A stretch of 28,700 nt of DNA from JBLNBU01 sp050260215 (GCA_050260215.1 JBLNBU010000096.1:1-28700), one strand, 5' to 3'; counted from the stretch's first letter, positions 6,217 to 14,044 are shown. Made by a program: numbers and translations. The notes: generated by a model not told the origin, from the letters alone.

Positions 6217-9051
6217 CTAGCGGACGATGTTGACCAGCTCTTCCAGCATCTGCTGCAGGGTCGAGATGACCTTGGCTGCGGCCGAATAGGACTGCTGGAA
6301 GCTGATCATGTTGGAAACCTCTTCGTCGAGGTTCACGCCGCTCTGCGAAGTGTATTGGAAATCGAGCGCCTGCTTCAACGTCGTCTGGTAGTCGATCTGC
6401 TGCTTGGAGTGGTCCGAGTCGGCAGCCACCATCGAGATCGTCGCCGAGGCGTACTCGCTGAACGTGTACTGGCCCGAGTAGATCGAGCCGGCCGTGCGCA
6501 TGCTCACCTTGGCGTTCATGGCGTCGGCCATCTGCTGGGCGACGGTGTTGTCGCCCTGGGACAGGTAGTACTGCCCCAGGTCGGCGTTCCACTGCATGGC
6601 GCCGCGGCTGATCTTGGTCGGCGCCGTCTGGATGTCGGCACGCACGTTCATGAAGCTGGCCATGCGGGTGGCCGCCGGGTGCAGGCCCAGGTCGGTGAGC
6701 AGGCTGGTGCCCAGCGCGTCCTGGTTGGCGCCGATGAACAGCTCGCGGTCCTGGCTGTCCTTGATGCGCAGCCGGTAGCCCGAGCCCTCGGGGATGACGG
6801 TGGCGTTGACCCGCTGGGTCTGGGCCATGGTCAGCGTGCTGCCCAGCGTGGTGGTGGTGCCCGAGATGGTGCCGCCGGCCACGTCGACGGTCAGCGCCTT
6901 GCCCGAGCTGTCGAACAGCCGCAGGCGATAGCCGGTGTCTTCCTTGACCACCTGGGCGGTCACCGAACCGCTGGTCAGCGTGCCGGCGATCTGCGCCAGC
7001 GACAGGTTGCCGGCGGCGATGGTCTTGTTGACCAGGACGGTGCCGGTGGGGTCCGAGACGGTGAAGGTGGTCGCGGTGGTGGTGGTGAAGTTGGGCGAGG
7101 CCAGCAGCACCGATTCGTTGGTCCGCGTCGCCGCGTTGATGGCGGTGGCGATGTCCGACAGGCTGGAGCCGGCGTTGATGCTGATCTGGTTGCCGATCTG
7201 GCCGGTGGCGTCCAACAGGCGGATGACGCGGGCCTGCGACGTCTTGAAGTTGGCCGCCATGGGGTCGGAGTCGGTGATGCCGTGCTCGTGGTTGCTGACG
7301 AAGAAGTCGTTCAGCCCGAAGAAGTTGGCGAAGCCCTTCACCGTCTGGTCGGTGGTGCCGTCGCCGTCCACGTCGAAGTTGATGGTGGCGTCGCTCTGGT
7401 CGGCGCCGGCGGTGGACGAGGCCTGGTCGCGGAAGACCAGCGAGTCGGTGGTGCTGCCGGTGATCGCCGAGCTGCCCAGGCTGATGTCGAGCTTGCCCGC
7501 CGAATTCAGCCCGACGGTGGCGCTGCTGTAGCCCTGGGCGATCAGGTACTGCTGGAGGTGAGCGGAGACCTCGTTGATCGACCACGGGCCGGCGCTGCTC
7601 TTGGCCTCGTAGTCGTCCTTGCCGCGCTTGGTGTCGGCCACCGTCCAGCTGCCCGAATAATCGGTCTGCATGATGGTGCGCAGGTCGCCCTGGACGATCT
7701 GGTTGCCGGTGGTGTCGAACACACCGATCATCACGTCGTCGCTGCCGCCCAGTTTGATGGTCTGGCGGGTGTTGGCCTTCTGCACGGTCAGGGTGTCGCC
7801 GTTGACCGACACCACCTTGTAGGTGCCGTCGTTGCGCGAGTTGGTCGAGCCGTTGATGCTGAAGGTCGTCCCCGCCGTCAGGCCGGCCAGCGCACCGGCG
7901 GTGGCGCAGGTGATGGTGGCCAGGTAGGGCTGGGTGGCGTCGGCGTTGTTGAAGGTCAGCGAGCCGAAGGCCGCGGCGGCGATGGTGGTGCCGCCGTTGT
8001 AGTAGATGGTCGGCGCCGCGTCGGTGGCGGCCTGGACCACGTCGCCCTGCAGGGCGAAGACCCGGGTGCCGTTATAGGTCTGCATGGGCTGCGGCAGGGT
8101 GGTGCCGCGGTTGTGCACCTGGTTGATCCCGTCCTTCAGCTGGCTGGACAGCTCGTCCAGGTTGGCCTGCAGGTTGGGGATGATGGTGTCGCGCAGGTTC
8201 AGCAGCGTCTTGAGCTTGCCGCCTTGCACCGTCGCTCCCAGGTCGTCGGTGAAATTGGTCAGCGTGATGGTGTTGAAGTTGCCGCCGGCCAGGGACAGCG
8301 ACGCGTCGGTGGTGGTGGTGGCCGCGTGCGACAGGCTGGACGCGGTGTTGTCGACCAGGGTGCGGCCCTGGCCGGTATAGACCAGCATGGAGCCGTCCGA
8401 GCGCTCGTAGTACGAAATGTCCATCAGGCCGGCCAGGGTGGTCAGCGCGGTATCGCGCTTGTCCTTCAGGTCCTCGGCGTCCAGGCCGATGGTGGTGTTG
8501 CGCACGATCTTCTGGTTGAGGTCGGCGATGTTGGTCAGCTGCTCGTTGATCTGGGTGACGGTGTCGGCGACGGCGCGGTCGGCTTCCAGGCGCAGGTTCT
8601 GCAGCGTGGTGCTGGACTGCTGCAGGTTGCCCGAGAGCTGGACGGCGGCCTGGATGGTGCTCCACTGCTGGGCCGGCTTGTCGGCCTCGGTGGCCAGCAC
8701 CTCGAACGAGTTCTGCAGGGTCTGGACGATGTGGGCGACCGACGAGGTGTCGCCGACCTTGCCGAACAGGTCCTCGATGCGCGGATAGTAGTCCTGCAGC
8801 GACTTCAGGCCCTCGAGCTGCGACGCCTGGCGGCGGATGTCACTGACCAGGCCCTCGTCGACCGAGCGCAGCACCGCGCCTTCCTGGACGCCGGCGCCGA
8901 CGCCGTTGACCACGCGGGACTCCGGCGACATGACCTTGCGGGTGTAGCCGGGCGTGTTGACGTTGACGACGTTCTGCGAAATGACGTCGAGCGCCCGCTG
9001 GCTGGTCAGCAGGCCCGAGAGGGCGGTATTGAGGCCGAGGGTCAACGACAT
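6217..9051 (-). CDS. flgK: Flagellar hook-associated protein FlgK (HAP1), enlarged
   Basis: FlgK is the first hook-filament junction protein, exported with the aid of FlgN. Residues 1-60 carry the rod/hook-type N-terminus (SLTLGLNTALSGLL, DVISQNVVNVNTPGYTRK), residues 60-320 the helical region, and the C-terminus the matching hook motif (SGVNLDEEVSNMISFQQSY, LEELVNIVR). The central region includes a beta-type repeat shared with FlgL (residues 363-430), a DVDGDGTTD loop (560-568) and flagellin-hook-IN-like strands (about 610-790, with paired GYRLRLFDSSGKAL / GYRLRIKDSQDREL). At 944 residues it is much longer than the common 450-650. GGGAGA precedes the ATG. It lies 24 bases after the flgN-like gene. 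Confidence 0.94.
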   Translation of the reverse strand: MSLTLGLNTALSGLLTSQRALDVISQNVVNVNTPGYTRKVMSPESRVVNGVGAGVQEGAVLRSVDEGLVSDIRRQASQLEGLKSLQDYYPRIEDLFGKVGDTSSVAHIVQTLQNSFEVLATEADKPAQQWSTIQAAVQLSGNLQQSSTTLQNLRLEADRAVADTVTQINEQLTNIADLNQKIVRNTTIGLDAEDLKDKRDTALTTLAGLMDISYYERSDGSMLVYTGQGRTLVDNTASSLSHAATTTTDASLSLAGGNFNTITLTNFTDDLGATVQGGKLKTLLNLRDTIIPNLQANLDELSSQLKDGINQVHNRGTTLPQPMQTYNGTRVFALQGDVVQAATDAAPTIYYNGGTTIAAAAFGSLTFNNADATQPYLATITCATAGALAGLTAGTTFSINGSTNSRNDGTYKVVSVNGDTLTVQKANTRQTIKLGGSDDVMIGVFDTTGNQIVQGDLRTIMQTDYSGSWTVADTKRGKDDYEAKSSAGPWSINEVSAHLQQYLIAQGYSSATVGLNSAGKLDISLGSSAITGSTTDSLVFRDQASSTAGADQSDATINFDVDGDGTTDQTVKGFANFFGLNDFFVSNHEHGITDSDPMAANFKTSQARVIRLLDATGQIGNQISINAGSSLSDIATAINAATRTNESVLLASPNFTTTTATTFTVSDPTGTVLVNKTIAAGNLSLAQIAGTLTSGSVTAQVVKEDTGYRLRLFDSSGKALTVDVAGGTISGTTTTLGSTLTMAQTQRVNATVIPEGSGYRLRIKDSQDRELFIGANQDALGTSLLTDLGLHPAATRMASFMNVRADIQTAPTKISRGAMQWNADLGQYYLSQGDNTVAQQMADAMNAKVSMRTAGSIYSGQYTFSEYASATISMVAADSDHSKQQIDYQTTLKQALDFQYTSQSGVNLDEEVSNMISFQQSYSAAAKVISTLQQMLEELVNIVR
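7762..7965 (-). repeat. FlgL-type beta repeat inside FlgK
   Basis: Residues 363-430 read GSLTF ... AGTTFSINGSTNSRNDGTYKV (given here in part) ... DTLTVQKAN, matching the three FlgL units in order and spacing (about 65-75 residues). It suggests exchange or shared origin of this module between the two junction proteins. Confidence 0.6.
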
Positions 9052-9075
9052 TTGCGTCTCCCGCCGTTTCCGGCG

Positions 9076-9513
9076 TCAAAGGGTCTCGTTGAACGAGATC
9101 GAATTGCCCTGGGCGCCCTTGCCGGCGAAGCTGCCGGCGGCGCCGTAGGCGACATTGGTGTCGGCATGCTTCTTGACCGCGTCGACGACCACGTCCATGA
9201 CGGTCTGGCAGGCCTGCATCTGGGCCTTCAGCCGCACCGCGTTGGTGGCCACCAGCTCCTGGAGCCGCTGGCCCAGGGCCAGCAGTTCTTCGCGCTGCTC
9301 GGGTTCGAGCGCGTCGGCCAGTTCGGGGTTGTCCATCAGCGGCAGCATGGCGTTCTCGTACAGCCTGGCCAGCGCCGCCTTGTTCTCGGCAAGCAGGCTG
9401 ACCGTGGCGGCGTCGTTGGCCGAGAGCGCGTCGTTCTCGACCTCGAGCAGGTCGCACAGGTGCGTGCAGGCGAACACCACGTCGTCAAAGGGGAAGGCGT
9501 CGGCGTCGGACAT
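9076..9513 (-). CDS. FlgN-like flagellar export chaperone
   Basis: The 145-residue product is mostly alpha-helical (residues 10-115), with Leu/Ala/Glu heptads, no signal peptide and no membrane segment, followed by a Gly-rich tail (YGAAGSFAGKGAQG). This profile and the location immediately before flgK fit FlgN, the cytosolic chaperone that escorts FlgK and FlgL to the export gate; FlgN sequences diverge strongly, so the call leans on context. Its ATG shares one base with the flgJ stop (TGATG), implying coupled translation. Confidence 0.7.
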   Translation of the reverse strand: MSDADAFPFDDVVFACTHLCDLLEVENDALSANDAATVSLLAENKAALARLYENAMLPLMDNPELADALEPEQREELLALGQRLQELVATNAVRLKAQMQACQTVMDVVVDAVKKHADTNVAYGAAGSFAGKGAQGNSISFNETL

Positions 9514-9830
9514 CAGTGCACCTCTTGGGCATGCAGCAGGCTGTTGCGCACCGCAGTGGCGATGCCGATGCCGTTGCCGCGATTCGCGATCATCTTGCCG
9601 TACTCGTCCATGAGCAGGGAGCGGAACATCTTCTCGCCGTTGCCGCCGCCGAAGATCTTGTCGGTGTTCACGCCCTCGAACATGTGCTGCAGCATCTGCG
9701 ACAGGAACATGCCCTCGAACTGCCGGCCGGCCTTTTCAGCCTGGGCCGCGGTGGTGGCCTTCTTGACGGGGGCGCGGACCTCGGCGGTCAGGCTGGGGTC
9801 GGCGGGGCCGATGGCGGGCATGATGCTCAT
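9513..9830 (-). CDS. flgJ: Rod-binding protein FlgJ-like (no muramidase domain)
   Basis: A 105-residue protein consisting only of the rod-binding domain: AEKAGRQFEGMFLSQML at about 31-47, GGGNGEKMFRSLLMDEYGKM at about 61-80 and GIGIATAVRNSLL near the end. In gammaproteobacterial FlgJ this domain caps and assists rod assembly and is fused to a peptidoglycan hydrolase; alphaproteobacteria usually have the short form seen here, so another enzyme must open the wall. The ATG shares one base with the flgI stop (TGATG at 9832-9828), and its own stop shares one base with flgN, so the three are tightly coupled. Confidence 0.87.
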   Translation of the reverse strand: MSIMPAIGPADPSLTAEVRAPVKKATTAAQAEKAGRQFEGMFLSQMLQHMFEGVNTDKIFGGGNGEKMFRSLLMDEYGKMIANRGNGIGIATAVRNSLLHAQEVH

Positions 9831-10999
9831 CACATCACCTCGATGTCGGCCTGCAGGGCGCCGGCGGCCTTGATGGCCTGCAGGATGGGGATCAGGTCGC
9901 GCGGGCCGATGCCCAGGGAATTCAAGCCGTTGACCAGCTCCTGGATGCTGACGCCGTGGGGGACCACCGCCAGCTTGTTCTGCGAGCCTTCGTCGACCTG
10001 GATGTCCGAGCGCTGCACCGTGGTGGTGGTGCCGGTCTCGGAGAAGGGCGAGGGCTGCGACACCTGCGGGGTCTCGCTGATGCGGATGGTCAGCTGGCCC
10101 TGGGCGATGGCCACGGTGCTGACGCGGACGTTCTCGCCCATGACGATGGTGCCGGACGCCTCGTCGATGACGATGCGGGCGACCTGGTCGGGTTCGACCT
10201 TCAGCTGCTCGATGTCGGTCAGCAGGGCGACGACGTTGCCCTTGTAGGTCGACGGAACCACCACCTGGACGGTGCCGGGGTCGGCCGGACGGGCCACTTC
10301 GGTGCCGAGATAGGCGTTGACCGCCTGGGCGATGCGGCGCGCGGTGGTGAAGTCGGGATTGCGCAGGGTCACCTTGACCTGCTCGAGATGGCTCATCTCG
10401 AAGGGCAGCTCGCGTTCGATCACCGCGCCCGAGGCGATGCGGCCCGAGGTCGGCACGCCCTTCTGGAACGACGAGCCCGAGGCACCGGTGGCCGAGATGC
10501 CGACGCCGGCCAGGTTGCCCTGGGCGACCGCATAGACCTCGCCGTCGGCGCCGATCAGCGGGGTGACCAGCAGCGTGCCGCCCAGCAGGCTCTTGGCGTC
10601 GCCCAATGCGGCCACCTGCACGTCGATGCGGGTGCCCTGGCGGCCGAAGGGGGGCAGCACGGCGGTGACCATCACCGCGGCGATGTTCTTCGGGTTCAGG
10701 TTGCTGACCGTGCCGTCCTTGTCGCGGATGTTGATGCCCAGGCGCTCCAGCATGCCGACCAGGCTTTCCTGGGTAAAGCGGGCGTTGTTCAGGGTGTCGC
10801 CGGTGCCCGACAGGCCGACCACGATGCCGTAGCCGACCAGCATGTTGTCGCGCACGCCTTCGAAGTCGGCGATGTCCTTGATCCGCGAGGCGCCGAAGGC
10901 CGTGGGGGCCAGGCCCAGCGACACCGCGAGCAGGCCGGCGGCGAGCAGGAAGGCTCGCATCGAGGCGGCGAAGGCGGCGGGAGCGGGATTGCGGATCAT
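9830..10999 (-). CDS. flgI: Flagellar P-ring protein FlgI
   Basis: The 389-residue product begins with a Sec signal peptide (hydrophobic core about residues 15-31, probable cleavage near AFG-ASRIKD at 36/37). The mature start RIKDIADFEGVRDNMLVGYG and later segments LNPKNIAAVMVTAVLPPF, GTLLVTPLIGADGEVYAVAQG and VSIQELVNGLNSLG are diagnostic of FlgI, which forms the periplasmic P ring around the rod in peptidoglycan. GAGG precedes the ATG by 6 bases. It heads the operon flgI-flgJ-flgN-flgK-flgL and lies behind a sigma-54-type promoter. The basal-body flgA/flgH genes usually beside it are not in the window. Confidence 0.96.
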   Translation of the reverse strand: MIRNPAPAAFAASMRAFLLAAGLLAVSLGLAPTAFGASRIKDIADFEGVRDNMLVGYGIVVGLSGTGDTLNNARFTQESLVGMLERLGINIRDKDGTVSNLNPKNIAAVMVTAVLPPFGRQGTRIDVQVAALGDAKSLLGGTLLVTPLIGADGEVYAVAQGNLAGVGISATGASGSSFQKGVPTSGRIASGAVIERELPFEMSHLEQVKVTLRNPDFTTARRIAQAVNAYLGTEVARPADPGTVQVVVPSTYKGNVVALLTDIEQLKVEPDQVARIVIDEASGTIVMGENVRVSTVAIAQGQLTIRISETPQVSQPSPFSETGTTTTVQRSDIQVDEGSQNKLAVVPHGVSIQELVNGLNSLGIGPRDLIPILQAIKAAGALQADIEVM

Positions 11000-11043
11000 G
11001 GCGTCCTCGTGGTCCGGCAGACGGAAAAACTCGCCAGGTCCGA

Positions 11044-11059
11044 TGCGAATGCCGTGCCA
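11044..11059 (-). promoter_or_regulatory. Sigma-54 promoter of the flgI operon
   Basis: On the minus strand the sequence TGGCACGGCATTCGCA has the invariant GG-N10-GC spacing and matches TGGCACG-N4-TTGC at all fixed positions but one (TCGC for TTGC). A transcript would begin near 11034, leaving a leader of about 35 bases before the flgI ATG. Sigma-54 control of hook/ring genes is established for Caulobacter flagellar class III genes. Confidence 0.75.
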
Positions 11060-11124
11060 GTCGCGGACCTAAGGAAAACCAAGGGGTTGGCGGGGTGCCA
11101 TGCCACGTCGAACCGTCGCCTGCC

Positions 11125-11160
11125 GGGCATTTCCGTCCCTCGGCCCGGCAAGAAATGCCC
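11125..11160. promoter_or_regulatory. Dyad between flgI and fliX, candidate activator site
   Basis: GGGCATTTC (11125-11133) and GAAATGCCC (11152-11160) are perfect inverted repeats 18 bases apart. A smaller dyad, GGCA-AGAAA-TGCC (11147-11159), overlaps the right arm. The block is centred about 110 bases upstream of the predicted sigma-54 start, where enhancer-binding activators such as FlbD normally bind. Assignment to FlbD is inference. Confidence 0.45.
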
Positions 11161-11250
11161 ACCAAGGCCGGGCCGAAATAGCGGCTTTCGCCGCCGCGGC
11201 CTTGCAGCTAGAATTGCGCCGACCTTGCCAACCAGGATCGTAGTCCAGGA

Positions 11251-11682
11251 ATGAAGATCTCCGGTGTCGGCACCGGTTCGACCGTGTCAGGCGGCAAGCG
11301 GACCGAGAAGGCCGAGAAGAAGGGCGAGTTCAAGAGGGCTCTCATCGATGCCATGGACACGATGGAGGACGCCCATGCCGTCGAGACGCCTTCGGCGATC
11401 GGCGGGGTGGACGCGCTTCTGGTGGTCCAGTCGGTCGGCGATTCGCTCGAGCACGAGGCGCGCCAGCGCCTGATCCAGCGCGGCGAGGACATCCTCGACA
11501 AGCTGGAAGAGGTGCGCCACGGCCTGCTGATGGGCGAAATTCCCAAGGAGAAGCTGACCGCGCTGGCCCAGATGGTGCGCAACCGCCGCGAGGCCTGCGC
11601 CGACCCGCGGCTGGCGGCCATTCTCGACGAGATCGAGCTGCGCGCCGAGGTGGAACTGGCCAAGCTGTCGCGCGGCGCGTGA
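11251..11682 (+). CDS. fliX: Flagellar assembly regulator FliX
   Basis: The 143-residue product matches FliX: MKISGVG start, a Lys/Glu-rich linker, then IGGVDALLVVQSVGD and the helical RGEDILDKLEEVRHGLLMGEIP, ending in an acidic/basic helix with LAAILDEIELRAEVELAKL. In Caulobacter FliX is a cytosolic, membrane-associated checkpoint protein that controls the sigma-54 activator FlbD in response to basal-body assembly. The gene is divergent from flgI, the same arrangement as in Caulobacter, so the regulator sits beside one of its likely target promoters. The ribosome-binding site (CCAGGA directly before ATG) is weak. The intergenic DNA also contains a GCGGC-TTTC-GCCGC stem (11181-11194). Confidence 0.88.
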   Translation: MKISGVGTGSTVSGGKRTEKAEKKGEFKRALIDAMDTMEDAHAVETPSAIGGVDALLVVQSVGDSLEHEARQRLIQRGEDILDKLEEVRHGLLMGEIPKEKLTALAQMVRNRREACADPRLAAILDEIELRAEVELAKLSRGA

Positions 11683-11722
11683 TCGTCAGTCGGCGAGAAG
11701 TGCGCTTGGCGAAAGACAGCGC

Positions 11723-11751
11723 TTGCGGGTGGATGCCCCACTCCATATATT
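11723..11751 (+). promoter_or_regulatory. Sigma-70-type promoter for dksA
   Basis: TTGCGG (11723-11728), 17-base spacer, TATATT (11746-11751). The expected start near 11758 lies before both candidate start codons of dksA (GTG 11776 and ATG 11794). Confidence 0.6.
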
Positions 11752-11793
11752 CCCCGTCGCAATAAAGGATCTCCCGTGACATCGAGGGAACGG

Positions 11794-12210
11794 ATGACCG
11801 TGACGTTGCCGCCGGATTACCGCCCGTCCGAGGACGAGCCCTTCATGAACGACAACATGAAGGAATACTTTCGGCAGAAACTGCTGCGTTGGCGGGCCGA
11901 GCTGCTGCGCGAATCCGACGAGACCCTGGCCCACCTCCAGGAAGGCGGGCTGCAGGAGCCGGACATTGCCGACCGTGCCTCGGCCGAGGCCGACCGGGCG
12001 CTGGAACTGCGCACGCGGGACCGCGAGCGCAAGCTGATCGCCAAGATCGACGCCGCGCTCGAGCGCATCGAGGACGGCAGCTACGGCTTCTGCGAGGAAA
12101 CCGCCGAGCCCATCAGCATCCGCCGCCTGGAAGCCCGCCCGATCGCTACCCTGTCGATCGAGGCCCAGGAACGCCACGAGCGCCTGGAACGCACCCACCG
12201 CGAGGACTGA
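11794..12210 (+). CDS. dksA: DksA-family RNA polymerase regulator, single-cysteine type
   Basis: The product (138 residues from ATG 11794) has the coiled-coil region that enters the RNA polymerase secondary channel (about residues 15-90, with DIADRASAEADRALELR holding the coiled-coil tip Asp/Ala pattern) and a C-terminal globular domain. The classical C4 zinc finger is reduced: C-E-E-T, 17 residues, then S-I-E-A, so three of four cysteines are replaced (CxxT-N17-SxxA). Non-classical DksA proteins that work without zinc are known, including in alphaproteobacteria. Function is expected to be ppGpp-linked control of rRNA and amino-acid promoters. GTG 11776, with AAAGGA 6 bases before it, is an equally good start by spacing and adds six residues; I prefer ATG (GAGGG 5 bases before) because the family pattern TVTLPPDYRPSEDEPFMN begins there. 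Confidence 0.92.
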   Translation: MTVTLPPDYRPSEDEPFMNDNMKEYFRQKLLRWRAELLRESDETLAHLQEGGLQEPDIADRASAEADRALELRTRDRERKLIAKIDAALERIEDGSYGFCEETAEPISIRRLEARPIATLSIEAQERHERLERTHRED

Positions 12211-12227
12211 AGCGGGCCCTTGCCCTG

Positions 12228-12250
12228 GCCCTCTCCCGCTGGGAGAGGGC
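12228..12250 (+). terminator. 10-bp palindrome after dksA
   Basis: GCCCTCTCCC (12228-12237), loop GCT, GGGAGAGGGC (12241-12250): a perfect 10-bp stem 18 bases after the dksA stop. No T-run follows. The CCCTCTCCC/GGGAGAGGG core is a palindrome type that recurs between genes in many GC-rich proteobacteria, so it may be a dispersed repeat acting as terminator or mRNA 3' barrier. Confidence 0.55.
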
Positions 12251-12301
12251 GCGCGCACTGGCGCCCTTGCCCCGTCCGGCCCTTGGGCATACCGTTGACG
12301 C

Positions 12302-14029
12302 ATGCCCCTTCGCATCACCGTAGCCGACGGCAGCATCCATGAATTCCCCGACGATCGTGCCTCGGTGACCCTGGGGCGGCACCCGTCCTGCGACGTGGTG
12401 CTGCCGCCGGCGCTGACCGCCGTCGCACCCTGGCACATCGCCTTCGAGCGCAAGCTGGGCCGCTACCGGCTGGTGATGCAGGCCGAGGCGCCGGCCTGGG
12501 TGGACGGCGCGGAAGCGTTCGAGGGCGACGAGCTGCCGCCCCGCGCCACCGTGGCGCTGGGCCATCCCGACGGGCCGACGGTGGTGGTCGAGACCATCGA
12601 GGTCGCGGTCGACCTGCCGCCCACCGAGCACTACCAGACCCACCGCAGCCCCGCCCGCGTCGCCGAGGCCGCCGGGCGCCGCCTGACCGAGATCCGCCGC
12701 CTGACCGCGCTTTTGGGCGTGGCGGTGCTGGCCGCCGGCCTGGTGTTCGCCGGCGTCTACCTCAAGGACCGGCGCGAGCTGGGTCGGTTGGTGCAGCAGG
12801 CCTATAGCCCGGCCGGGGGCGAGGACCAGCTGGTCGCCTCGCTGCGCGCGGCGGCCGGCTCGGTGTTCCTGGTGGCGGCCAAGGACAGCCTGGGAGTGAC
12901 CCCGTTCGGCACCGCATTCGTGGTGGGGCCGGGTGTGCTGGCCACCAACGCCCACGTGGCCGAGACCATCGCCGCCATGGGCGACGGGATCCGCCTGGTG
13001 GTCCGCCGCGCCGGCCGCCCGGCCCGCGCCGACCTGACCGTCACCCGGGTCGACCTGCACCCCGACTACCAGCGGTTCGAGGCCGCCTGGCGCGCCTATG
13101 GGCCGCTGACCGCCGGGGCCGGGGGCGAGGCGCGGCGCATCACCGACGCCGGCGCCTATGACGTCGCCCTGCTGCACGTGGCCGAGGCCGCCGACCTGCC
13201 GCCGCCGCTGCCGATCGCCACCGATGCCGACGTCCTGGCGCTCGAGCCCGGCGATCCCGTCGGCTATGTGGGATTTCCGGTGGAAAGTGCGGCGCTGGGC
13301 GGGGTCAACCTGGACGACCCCGAGGCGCAGCTGCAGGTGGGGCGCATCACCGCACTGACCGACTTCTTCGGGGTCAAGGCCGAGCCCGCCGACCGCCAGC
13401 TGCTGCAGCATTCGCTGCCCGTGCAGGGCGGCGCCTCGGGCAGCCCGGTGCTGGACCGCCACGGCCGGGTGGTGGGCGTGCTGTCGGGGGGCAACCTGGT
13501 CGAGGTCAATCCCGACGGCACCCGCGTGCCCTCGGGCGTCGGCGTCAACTTCGCCCAGCGCGTCGACCTGCTGCGCGAACTTCTGGCCGGCACCGCCGCC
13601 AGCCACGCCAAGGCCCGCGACGCCTATTGGCAGCGCCGGCTGGGCCGCTACCAGACCGAGGTCGACGTCCAGTTGCAGGACTGGGCCGGCAGCCACGGGC
13701 TGACCGCGGTGCCGCCGCCCATCGCCCAGATCGAGGGCCGCACCGGCCGCGATGCCCATTTCGACATGCCGGTCTTCGTCCATGCCTATGCGGTGGCGCG
13801 CACCGGCTGGTACCTGTTCCTGGCCACCGCGCCGGGGCACGAGAACATCGACATGATGGTGGTCGAGGACACGCCCAAGGGCCCGCGCCTGGTGGGCCAG
13901 GACACCGCGCCCGATTCGTATCCGGCGGTCGAATACGCCGCCGAAGCCGGCACCTCGCTGCAGGTGATCGTCCCCGGCCCGCCCGATACCGACCTGATGC
14001 TCAGGGTGTATTACCTGCCCAAGCGGTAG
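12302..14029 (+). CDS. FHA-like domain fused to membrane-anchored trypsin-like serine protease
   Basis: The 575-residue product has four parts. Residues 1-105 resemble a forkhead-associated fold: VTLGRHPSCDVVLP keeps the Gly-Arg, but the usual SRxH reads APWH, so phosphothreonine binding may be weakened. A single transmembrane helix lies at about 134-154, which would place the FHA part in the cytosol. Residues 175-430 form a trypsin/HtrA-like protease with the triad His218 (ATNAHVA), Asp287 (AYDVALL) and Ser379 (GGASGSP). There is no PDZ signature; residues 440-575 are an unassigned beta-rich tail (about VFVHAYAVARTGWYLFL), possibly a sensing domain. The start ATG 12302 begins the FHA strand directly. 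Neighbours give no clear substrate. The C-terminal end faces mipZ 15 bases away. Confidence 0.8.
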   Translation: MPLRITVADGSIHEFPDDRASVTLGRHPSCDVVLPPALTAVAPWHIAFERKLGRYRLVMQAEAPAWVDGAEAFEGDELPPRATVALGHPDGPTVVVETIEVAVDLPPTEHYQTHRSPARVAEAAGRRLTEIRRLTALLGVAVLAAGLVFAGVYLKDRRELGRLVQQAYSPAGGEDQLVASLRAAAGSVFLVAAKDSLGVTPFGTAFVVGPGVLATNAHVAETIAAMGDGIRLVVRRAGRPARADLTVTRVDLHPDYQRFEAAWRAYGPLTAGAGGEARRITDAGAYDVALLHVAEAADLPPPLPIATDADVLALEPGDPVGYVGFPVESAALGGVNLDDPEAQLQVGRITALTDFFGVKAEPADRQLLQHSLPVQGGASGSPVLDRHGRVVGVLSGGNLVEVNPDGTRVPSGVGVNFAQRVDLLRELLAGTAASHAKARDAYWQRRLGRYQTEVDVQLQDWAGSHGLTAVPPPIAQIEGRTGRDAHFDMPVFVHAYAVARTGWYLFLATAPGHENIDMMVVEDTPKGPRLVGQDTAPDSYPAVEYAAEAGTSLQVIVPGPPDTDLMLRVYYLPKR

Positions 14030-14044
14030 GGGGAGGGCAACCGC

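Noticed and set aside
4203..6233. 676-residue open frame on the plus strand opposite flgL
   Set aside because: It is a low-complexity Gly/Val/Arg frame created by GC-rich third positions of flgL; no family pattern, and flgL is well supported.
6181..9873. 1230-residue open frame on the plus strand opposite flgK, flgN and flgJ
   Set aside because: It spans three well-identified genes on the other strand and has shadow-frame composition throughout.
11080..11100. Second sigma-54-like element (TGGC...ATGC, plus strand) facing fliX
   Set aside because: The spacing between GG and GC is 11 rather than 10, which is off by one for sigma-54.
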